This document shows, in pieces, positions 1 through 5,667 of a stretch of DNA of 7,646 nt. The notes under the pieces are model-generated. The model was not told where the DNA came from. It ran no database searches and was given only the letters and a program-made list of their open reading frames with translations. Position 1 is the stretch's first letter; the number at the start of each line of letters is the position of its first letter. A program made the position numbers and the translations under genes. The DNA comes from Ignavibacteriales bacterium (GTDB lineage: Bacteria; Bacteroidota; Ignavibacteria; T3Sed10-11), in assembly GCA_003560935.1 (NCBI GenBank), contig PWJF01000330.1, positions 1-7,646 of the forward strand, written 5' to 3'.

Positions 1-2412
1 GACGGGAAGTCCGCCGGCATCGTGAACAATATTCCCCCCGGCATCCCGTTCAAAAGCGCTTCCGTAAAATATCCCAACCGGTTCGCCATTTTGCGCACCA
101 ACCAACCCAAATCCTTGTCCGGCGAAAATTAACACATCCTCTTCCAAACCGTTCACTTCATTTCTGTTTTGTGAATAGATAAAGGTCGATGTCCATTGAA
201 AATCCCTTCTTTGAACCGGGATTACCCGCAACAGTACTTCAAAACCTTTATTATCCAACGTACCGACGTTAACAAGCTGACTGAAAAATCCACTTGTCGG
301 GGCAAGAGATCGATTCAAGAGTAAATCTGTTGTGTGCTGATCGTAATAGGTAAATTCAATAGCAGCTCTGTTTGCGAGTAGGCTCATGTCTATACCAAGT
401 TCAATCTCCCGTTGCCGCTCCGGTCGAATATCAGGGGTTCCGCGTATTGAACTCGGGATTAAAGCCGGGCGTCCTTCATAACTCGACAGGCCGTAATTAG
501 TAAACCGTTGATATGGTCCGATAGCAGTCCAGTTACCGGACTCTCCAACCGATGCTCTTAGTTTTAGCTCGGGAATAAATGCCGATATCCGGGATTCCTG
601 CCAGAATCGCTCTGCGGAAAGTATATAAGAAGCACTTACTTTCGGATAATACTGCCAGCGTTCTTCCTCACCGAATGCCGATGCGGCATCCGCACGAATG
701 GCGCCCGTTAGAAACAACCTGTCTGCAATACCGAATGTTTGCTGAATGAATGCACCAATAATGATACGTTCGCTTCGTGCTTCACCAATTACTAAGTTGC
801 GAGCCCCACTGGGAACAATTCTCGCAATTGGGGCTAAATCCTGGGATTCAGCAGCAAAAGTTGATGCTTCATCATACTGGAAGGTATTTCCAACTAAGGT
901 AGTTGAAAATACCCGATCAGATAATTCCCGCTGATACCGTATGTTCAAATCATTGTTAAATTGGACAACATCCCTCTCAGCCCTCCGGGAATGCCCTTCC
1001 GCATAGGGAGCAGGCGCGGTTGTTCCGCGGGGAATATAAATCAATCCTTTTTGATTATGCGTATCGTATCCGGATACGTTTTCGATACTTAATCCGGGTA
1101 ATGGAGTTAGAGTAAGTTGAATATCACCGATAAAACGTTTCGTGGTATATCCGAACTCAAATCGATCCATCACTTCTATTGGATTGGCAAGAATACCGGC
1201 AGTGGAGTATTCACCGGTTTGCGGATCGGGTCGAGGATCATACGTGTTCGGTCCGAATATAAAACCCGTCAATGAACCCCAGTTATCCCTCATACCGCCG
1301 TGTGGTACCTCATTATTGACATTATAGGAGTACAAGGCACCGACGGAAAGATCAAGCCATTCTGTTACGTTTTGTCCTAACCTCGCTCTCAGATTTACAC
1401 GTTCGAAGTTAGTGTTGTGAACGGTACCTTGATTGTTATTATATGCAAGCGACGTTGAATAGCGGGTACCCGGTGCACCTCCCGAAACTGATATATGTTG
1501 CTCCGTACCGTACGCTCTTCTAAAAATAAAATCCTGAAAATCATATCGTTCAACAGGATCTCCGGCAGCGTTCGTCGGATGCATGTTCACGGGAATCGTT
1601 TTTCGAATATCATCTGTGTGGACACGGCTTGTGATAGTAACACGCGGCGGGCCGATTTCACCCCGTCGGGTAAAGATTTGAACGACGCCGTTGCTTGCCC
1701 GGGAACCGTGAAGTGCTGCAGCAGCCGCTCCCTTGACAACCTCAATACGTTCAATATCATTCGGATTTATATCGACAAGTCGATTCTGTGTATATCCTCC
1801 AAGCCGGATTAACTCCGGTGAGTCATTGTTCACGATAACACCATCGATTACATAAAGCGGATCAGCGCTGCCGAGAACGGTACTCGTTCCACGGAGACGA
1901 ATACTAACACCACCGGCAGCACGACCGGAGTTTTGCATTACCTGCGCTCCTGCGATTCTACCTGAAAGAATCTGATCTATTGCCATCCCTCCGCTTAATT
2001 CAACATCGCGTGCGCTTACAGATGAGATTGCATTACCGAGCTGGCGTCGTTCAGCTGCAGCGGATGCTCCCGTTACAACGACCTCATCCATACGGAGAGC
2101 ATCGGTTCCCAAGCTGAAATTCAACTCTACTGTACCTTCCCGTTGGGTTACCGTATGACGTTGGGTACGGTAACCTACAAAGCGTACTTCGATGATAATA
2201 TCCGCGACAGGCGATGGGATCGTAAAAGAATAACGACCATCTGTATCAGCAGCAGCACCGTACTGTGTATCCCGGACAATGATGTTAGCGCCGGGAAGCG
2301 GTGCACCTCGCTCATCGGTAATCTCACCTTCAAGCGTTAACTGGCTAAAAGCAGGTAACGATAAAGATAAGAGGATGATAAGCGCACCAAATCTTACAAG
2401 GATTGGTAACAT
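1..2412 (-). CDS. SusC/RagA-family TonB-dependent outer-membrane transporter (3' end missing)
   Basis: The frame is open for exactly 804 codons from the ATG at 2412 to the left edge, with no stop or frameshift; family members usually have about 1000 residues, so the last part of the barrel is missing. Residues 1-24 form a signal peptide (hydrophobic core, then PAFS-Q). Residues about 25-105 are a carboxypeptidase-regulatory-like beta domain (GAPLPGANI, DTDGRYSF, FVGYRTQ). A TonB box (MDEVVVTG, 108-115) follows. The plug carries SusC hallmarks: LSGRIAGAQVMQNSG, DPLYVIDGVIV (184-194) and DIERIEVVKGAAAAALHGSRA (219-239). The rest is barrel, including the typical NVGTLDNKGFEV near the C-terminal side. 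By family knowledge it imports oligomers across the outer membrane using TonB-ExbBD energy, usually with a SusD lipoprotein; none is in the window. The start is fixed by AGGAGGA four nt upstream and by the signal peptide. The substrate is not readable; neighbouring CE4 and GH18 genes suggest a glycan. Confidence 0.97.
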   Translation of the reverse strand, partial: MLPILVRFGALIILLSLSLPAFSQLTLEGEITDERGAPLPGANIIVRDTQYGAAADTDGRYSFTIPSPVADIIIEVRFVGYRTQRHTVTQREGTVELNFSLGTDALRMDEVVVTGASAAAERRQLGNAISSVSARDVELSGGMAIDQILSGRIAGAQVMQNSGRAAGGVSIRLRGTSTVLGSADPLYVIDGVIVNNDSPELIRLGGYTQNRLVDINPNDIERIEVVKGAAAAALHGSRASNGVVQIFTRRGEIGPPRVTITSRVHTDDIRKTIPVNMHPTNAAGDPVERYDFQDFIFRRAYGTEQHISVSGGAPGTRYSTSLAYNNNQGTVHNTNFERVNLRARLGQNVTEWLDLSVGALYSYNVNNEVPHGGMRDNWGSLTGFIFGPNTYDPRPDPQTGEYSTAGILANPIEVMDRFEFGYTTKRFIGDIQLTLTPLPGLSIENVSGYDTHNQKGLIYIPRGTTAPAPYAEGHSRRAERDVVQFNNDLNIRYQRELSDRVFSTTLVGNTFQYDEASTFAAESQDLAPIARIVPSGARNLVIGEARSERIIIGAFIQQTFGIADRLFLTGAIRADAASAFGEEERWQYYPKVSASYILSAERFWQESRISAFIPELKLRASVGESGNWTAIGPYQRFTNYGLSSYEGRPALIPSSIRGTPDIRPERQREIELGIDMSLLANRAAIEFTYYDQHTTDLLLNRSLAPTSGFFSQLVNVGTLDNKGFEVLLRVIPVQRRDFQWTSTFIYSQNRNEVNGLEEDVLIFAGQGFGLVGAQNGEPVGIFYGSAFERDAGGNIVHDAGGLPV

Positions 2413-2416
2413 AGAG

Positions 2417-2423
2417 TCCTCCT
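2417..2423 (-). promoter_or_regulatory. Strong Shine-Dalgarno of the SusC-like gene
   Basis: AGGAGGA lies four nt before the ATG at 2412 on the minus strand. It is the strongest ribosome-binding site in the window and supports that start, which also gives a complete signal peptide. Confidence 0.8.
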
Positions 2424-2531
2424 ATTATATATTTTAACCTTTGTTTGGATATCGAATAAGAAAATATTAATGTTACAAACCATAATCTAATCGGAAATGA
2501 AATTCGTATGTCGCTCGTCCGTAGATTAAGT

Positions 2532-2560
2532 AAAGTAATTTATTTTTCTCCTAATGTCAA
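2532..2560 (-). promoter_or_regulatory. Possible promoter for the SusC-like gene
   Basis: On the minus strand a perfect TTGACA (2560-2555) is followed after 17 nt by TACTTT (2537-2532), which matches the sigma-70 -10 consensus at only three of six positions. It lies about 120 nt upstream of the transporter start. No exact Bacteroidetes-type TAnnTTTG element was found in the gap; TATGGTTTG further downstream has one base too many. In AT-rich DNA such a match can be chance. Confidence 0.25.
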
Positions 2561-2610
2561 AAAAACGAAATTATAATTTGCATCTGTTTTCAGTAATTTA
2601 TGTTACAATG

Positions 2611-2628
2611 ATACTATTCCATACTATT
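2611..2628. repeat. Tandem ATACTATT direct repeat
   Basis: The octamer ATACTATT occurs at 2611-2618 and 2621-2628 (period 10, one helical turn), just downstream of the deacetylase stop. A third copy lies at 2681-2688 inside the 3' end of the deacetylase gene. Function unknown; a protein-binding site or chance in AT-rich sequence are both possible. Confidence 0.4.
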
Positions 2629-2634
2629 GAGTCG

Positions 2635-3711
2635 CTAATCTACAATCCAGTGTAAATGACCATTTGTTAAGTAATGAACGATACTATTTTGTCGGATAAT
2701 TAACGCATATGAAAGCACTTTGCGCTCGGGCGAATAATAGCTATTTATATGAGATTTCAAATCAACAGTTATTATTCCTTCTTTCCAACTCAAATTGTCA
2801 CCTATTGGATAACTTCTGTAAATACGACCCTCTGCGTCCGGTGAGACTGTGAATAATTCAATACCATCGATCTGTTTTCCGGAAGGCATTTCAAATTCAA
2901 CCAAGTTAGTAATAATCCCATCTGTTGTGATAAGATTAATTAAAGGATTGAATTCATTGGCCGACAAGATGTATTCTTTATAAAAATCCAATGTATTGTC
3001 GGATGTAATCAACATTCTCGGTATCAACTTTGATTCTCCATCCCAATAACCCGGATTAACCGTATGCAAATATTTATATGTAGGATATAATTTCCCGGCT
3101 ATTTCATAATCATAATGACCATACGGAAATGCAAAATCCCTTATTGAATAATATTTTCCGAGAATATTTTGAAGAATTTCTATTGATTTGGTCAATGACG
3201 AGTAAATTTCCTCATCTTCAGCGACCATACTCTTGTGAGCAAATCCATGAGGGGCGATTCGATGACCGGCTTGTTGTAGAATCATAATATCCTCATCATC
3301 CAAGAAATCCCCATCCCTGTGTTCGATCCACTTCGGCACAATAAAAAATATTCCTCGGAAACCATACTCTTCCATCAGTTTTGCCGCTTTCATCTGACTT
3401 TTTACACCGTCATCAAACGTAAATACAACAACGTTTTTTTTATAAACATTTTCGTCTTGAATTTCATCAGGTAAAATGGATGAATATCCATTATGACTGA
3501 GAAATTTAAGAAAGACCTCAAACCGCGAATATGACTCTGTCAATCTTCCTCGTGTTGTGTCAATGTTTTCGGCAAACCGGTGGTAACATAAAACAGGAAT
3601 TGCACGATTTACATCCCTTGTTTCATCTTCTTGTGACCATACTATGATTTGGATATAGAGAAGGGTAAACAGTATTGTTACCCATCTAAGTATGAGTATA
3701 CTAATCATCAT
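2635..3711 (-). CDS. Secreted polysaccharide deacetylase (NodB/CE4 domain) with extra C-terminal region
   Basis: 358 residues. Residues 1-26 are a hydrophobic signal peptide ending near WSQ. IPVLCYHRF (38-46) is the usual entry to the fold. The CE4 motifs follow in order: FTFDDG (97-102, catalytic base and metal Asp), HGFAH (155-159, two metal His), RDFAFPYG (191-198) and LHTV (215-218, candidate catalytic His). All key residues are present, so a metal-dependent amidohydrolase that removes N-acetyl groups from a GlcNAc-type glycan is likely, outside the cytoplasm. Residues about 265-358 form a beta-rich extension that I do not recognise. The gene starts 10 nt after the GH18 stop without a visible Shine-Dalgarno, so translational coupling is plausible; ATGs at 3711 and 3708 are adjacent and equally possible. 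An out-of-frame ATG at 3718 opens only five codons. The gene is clearly more AT-rich than the transporter. Substrate (chitin oligomers, peptidoglycan, PNAG-like polymer) is unknown. Confidence 0.94.
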   Translation of the reverse strand: MMISILILRWVTILFTLLYIQIIVWSQEDETRDVNRAIPVLCYHRFAENIDTTRGRLTESYSRFEVFLKFLSHNGYSSILPDEIQDENVYKKNVVVFTFDDGVKSQMKAAKLMEEYGFRGIFFIVPKWIEHRDGDFLDDEDIMILQQAGHRIAPHGFAHKSMVAEDEEIYSSLTKSIEILQNILGKYYSIRDFAFPYGHYDYEIAGKLYPTYKYLHTVNPGYWDGESKLIPRMLITSDNTLDFYKEYILSANEFNPLINLITTDGIITNLVEFEMPSGKQIDGIELFTVSPDAEGRIYRSYPIGDNLSWKEGIITVDLKSHINSYYSPERKVLSYALIIRQNSIVHYLTNGHLHWIVD

Positions 3712-3721
3712 AATTCATATG

Positions 3722-4807
3722 TTAATGATTGTATCGAAATGCCTTAATGTTCTCCCACATCGCATTATCTTCATGTCCAAACACCCACATATTTATCGCT
3801 CCAACGTTGTATGTATTGACAAGTTCAAGTTTAGCATCAAATGATCTCATATCATCATCAAGAACAAACCATTCAAACACACCGCCACGTTCAATATATC
3901 CATAAAGCATTTTTTGTCGGTCATCCCATTGGAGCGGTATCCCATTATATTGTTCGATTAACGATTCAGCCTCCTTTTTTGTGATCGATCTGCTCCACGA
4001 TCTTGCGTTGGCATAGTATAGACCTGTATCGGCGACTGTATAATAATGAGAGCCTCTCATTGTAATGCCAAGACTAAGCTTTTCGGGGGGGACATACTGA
4101 AGTGAATATTTCAGCACTTCCTCGAGCCATGGTAAGCCCTGTGAAGGACCGGGAGTAGTACGCCTGGTATGTTGTGCGTATGACATAAGCTTTACAAAAT
4201 CACCAATCTCCCCAAGTGCTTTCAAATCATAAGCTCCTCTCCAATTCTCCATCATCCATTTAGTATACGTATTTGGCCCGGCTAATTCCCCGGCACGGTG
4301 AACAACCGCAATACTAATTTTATAACCTTCACGATGTAGTGCATCAGCGGCTAATCGATAAAATTCAGTTAATGCATCACGATCATCAATATGAACATTT
4401 TCCAGATCTACCTGGATTCCATACAGATCATATTGCCTGCAAAGTTGCACCATAGAGTTAATAACTCTGTCACGTATGTTTTGATCGTTTAAAATTCTTC
4501 GAGCCCATTCTTGATTAAACGTTCCAATAGTGGGATCGGGGTTTTTAATTTGCGGCATTATTTTGAGATCCTTCTCTCTCGCCAGTCTTAATAATCGTGG
4601 TTCAATCTCACCATATACTACCCCGGAAGCATCAACGATAAACGGCTCGGGTAACACTATCGTTACATACTCAGCATACTTCTTCAAGACATCGAACGAT
4701 GCGGGGCGATATGCAAAATGAAAATCTAATCCTTGTTGTGACAGTAAAGGGGTGGTCAAGAATGATAAAAATATTATTACGGAAAGTATTGTTCTTGGAA
4801 AATTCAT
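3722..4807 (-). CDS. Secreted GH18-like glycoside hydrolase
   Basis: 361 residues from the ATG at 4807. This start is preferred over the in-frame ATG at 4819 because GGAG (4814-4817) sits six nt before it and it gives a clean signal peptide (residues 1-23, ending LLS-Q). The rest is one TIM-barrel domain. YGIQVDLEN (129-137) matches the GH18 DxxDxDxE strand, keeping the last Asp (134) and the catalytic Glu (136), but the first two Asp positions are Tyr and Gln. LMSYAQH (207-213) matches the MxYD strand with Ala in place of the usual Asp/Glu. The end, GAINMWVFGHEDNAMW (336-351), matches the closing GH18 strand and its conserved Trp. The spacing resembles YaaH-like bacterial GH18 proteins but no LysM domain is present. 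Family members cleave beta-1,4 bonds next to N-acetylglucosamine in chitin or peptidoglycan. The altered residues leave activity uncertain; a binding protein is possible. It is followed after 10 nt by the deacetylase. Confidence 0.9.
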   Translation of the reverse strand: MNFPRTILSVIIFLSFLTTPLLSQQGLDFHFAYRPASFDVLKKYAEYVTIVLPEPFIVDASGVVYGEIEPRLLRLAREKDLKIMPQIKNPDPTIGTFNQEWARRILNDQNIRDRVINSMVQLCRQYDLYGIQVDLENVHIDDRDALTEFYRLAADALHREGYKISIAVVHRAGELAGPNTYTKWMMENWRGAYDLKALGEIGDFVKLMSYAQHTRRTTPGPSQGLPWLEEVLKYSLQYVPPEKLSLGITMRGSHYYTVADTGLYYANARSWSRSITKKEAESLIEQYNGIPLQWDDRQKMLYGYIERGGVFEWFVLDDDMRSFDAKLELVNTYNVGAINMWVFGHEDNAMWENIKAFRYNH

Positions 4808-4813
4808 AATGAA

Positions 4814-4817
4814 CTCC
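4814..4817 (-). promoter_or_regulatory. Shine-Dalgarno deciding the GH18 start
   Basis: GGAG on the minus strand ends six nt before the ATG at 4807. The longer alternative start at 4819 overlaps this motif and has no recognisable site of its own, so the shorter protein is favoured. Confidence 0.55.
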
Positions 4818-4862
4818 ATCTAATTTGAAATTGATTATCAAAAAATATACCGTACTCATATA

Positions 4863-5306
4863 CTACTCTTTATTATGTATATGCGGGACAACTGGCTGCA
4901 CCCACGCTTTTTCACGTTCTCCCTCGGTAAAAGGATTATCCTTGAGCTGAGAGGAAATTATTTTTGCTCGAACATAAATTTCATCACCGTCAAATTTATA
5001 TGTTGCCTTAATCCCTTCAACTATTTTGAGTATTTCACCGATGTCGGCACAGTATTGTTTGGTGACTCGCTCCATTGGATTCCCCTCCTCATCCAGCCGG
5101 CGTTTTCGATTCGGATCATAACCATACCGTGTTCCGATAAACTTTATCACGTATTCAACATCTTTTTCGGGTTCGATGATAATACTTAATCCTTTCTTTG
5201 CTTCCGATTCTAAATGCCGGATAGTAACACCTGTACTTGACCCCGTTTCAAGCGCTTCGATTACACGTTCGGGAGTCAAGTACCGGCTGCGTACCATGTG
5301 ATCCAT
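4863..5306 (-). CDS. C-terminal fragment of the broken PHP hydrolase
   Basis: This 147-residue frame is the 3' part of the pseudogene. Its ATG at 5306 is probably internal to the ancestral coding sequence: it has no signal peptide and overlaps the end of the N-terminal fragment by 31 nt. GGCAGGGG just before it could act as a fortuitous ribosome-binding site. From RSRYLTPERVIEALE onward it follows the usual tail of secreted PHP hydrolases of this type, including IGTRYGYD, ADIGEILKIVEG, DEIYVRAKIISS and AWVQPVVP. It has no metal-binding residues of the PHP site. The tail still reads as well conserved, so the decay looks recent. Confidence 0.5.
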   Translation of the reverse strand: MDHMVRSRYLTPERVIEALETGSSTGVTIRHLESEAKKGLSIIIEPEKDVEYVIKFIGTRYGYDPNRKRRLDEEGNPMERVTKQYCADIGEILKIVEGIKATYKFDGDEIYVRAKIISSQLKDNPFTEGEREKAWVQPVVPHIHNKE

Positions 5307-5626
5307 CCCCTGCCCGGCCGGGCTACATTAAGTTCGCTTCCTTCATAATGATGCTTCTTATACCAATCTACAACGACTTCCGGGAATTGATCGCCGTCGC
5401 TCCAAAGAGTATGCGTATGCAGATTGCCTTTCCACCACCGTCGTCCCCCGGTATCGGGTTCCGGGGGGATATAGTCACCACTCTCATCGAGATAAGAGTA
5501 GTCAAGTTGATGATGACTCTTATGCGGATGTTTGTGTGAATGACTATGACCATGATCCATCAGGGTAAAATCCAAACAAAAAACTATTAAATATAATATC
5601 ATTGCACTAATATATATTTTATTCAT
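5276..5626 (-). CDS. N-terminal fragment of the broken PHP hydrolase, with His-rich leader
   Basis: This open frame of 116 residues is the 5' part of the pseudogene. Residues 1-23 are hydrophobic and signal-like (Cys17 is not in a good lipobox). Residues 25-39 contain eight His alternating with other residues. GNLHTHTLWSDGD (68-80) supplies the HxH metal pair (His70, His72) and Asp77 of a PHP domain. After PGRGW (104-108) the frame is wrong and ends at TGA (5276-5278). GGAGGA (5638-5643) lies 11 nt before the start. If translated it would give a secreted His-rich peptide with an incomplete metal site. Confidence 0.5.
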   Translation of the reverse strand: MNKIYISAMILYLIVFCLDFTLMDHGHSHSHKHPHKSHHQLDYSYLDESGDYIPPEPDTGGRRWWKGNLHTHTLWSDGDQFPEVVVDWYKKHHYEGSELNVARPGRGWITWYAAGT

Positions 5627-5643
5627 ATGTTATAACATCCTCC
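5627..5643 (-). promoter_or_regulatory. Shine-Dalgarno plus 12-nt palindrome before the PHP pseudogene
   Basis: GGAGGA (5643-5638) is followed by a perfect palindrome ATGTTATAACAT (5627-5638) that fills the space up to the ATG at 5626. The 11-nt spacing is longer than usual. The palindrome could be an operator half-site pair or chance in AT-rich DNA. Confidence 0.4.
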
Positions 5644-5667
5644 CAAATTTATTATTTATATGTAATC

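Larger units (their letters stand above)
2413..2634 (-). other. AT-rich intergenic region between deacetylase and transporter
   Basis: This 222-nt gap is the only sizeable non-coding stretch in the window. It separates the deacetylase stop from the transporter start, while the other gaps are 10 to about 55 nt, so it is the natural place for a separate transporter promoter. It holds a TTGACA hexamer (2555-2560), a 12-nt AT-only palindrome next to a T7 run (2559-2579), a tandem octamer (2611-2628) and a 9-mer ATGTTACAA present at 2470-2478 and 2600-2608 on the plus strand. I see no open frame of note and no GC-rich terminator hairpin. Confidence 0.6.
4863..5626 (-). pseudogene. Decayed PHP-domain metallohydrolase (core deleted and frameshifted)
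   Basis: Two overlapping frames hold the two ends of one known protein type. The first frame starts at 5626 with a signal-like hydrophobic segment, a His-rich stretch, then WWKGNLHTHTLWSDGD, the start of a PHP domain. In relatives the HGY equivalent (here HHY, residues 92-94) is followed by the DFL..SDHN strand and some two hundred further residues of metal-binding core; here it passes directly into SELNVARPGRGW, a motif from near the end of the domain. Frame is then lost near 5295-5310: the second frame continues with MVRSRYLTPERVIEALE and the normal C-terminus (IGTRYGYD, DEIYVRAKIISS, AWVQPVVP). Dropping two nt within ATCACATGG would restore PGRGWI-MVRSRYL. The second frame reads ETG-SSTGV where I recall ETGDFYSSTGV-like text in relatives, suggesting a further small loss. 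Most metal ligands are gone, so no activity is expected. An assembly error is the main alternative. Confidence 0.85.

Noticed and set aside
1495..2340. Plus-strand open frames within the transporter gene
   Set aside because: They lie opposite a continuous, well-recognised SusC coding frame and their products have no domain or motif.
1..2412. Possible frameshift or stop in the transporter
   Set aside because: I walked the frame codon by codon on the minus strand through most of its length and found no in-frame stop; hallmark motifs at both ends are in the same frame.
2424..2429. TATAAT as the -10 box of the transporter promoter
   Set aside because: It directly abuts the AGGAGGA Shine-Dalgarno, so transcription would begin within or after the ribosome-binding site.
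2559..2579. Rho-independent terminator after the deacetylase
   Set aside because: A 12-nt palindrome AAATTATAATTT followed by CG and seven T is present on the minus strand, but the stem is only AT pairs and has no room for a loop, so it would be too weak.
4671..4859. Open frame overlapping the 5' end of the GH18 gene
   Set aside because: It is a shifted frame over the signal-peptide coding region of the GH18 gene and shows no recognisable protein features.
5295..5310. Programmed ribosomal frameshift joining the two PHP fragments
   Set aside because: No slippery heptamer or downstream hairpin is evident, and the joined product would still lack the catalytic core, so a mutation is the simpler explanation.
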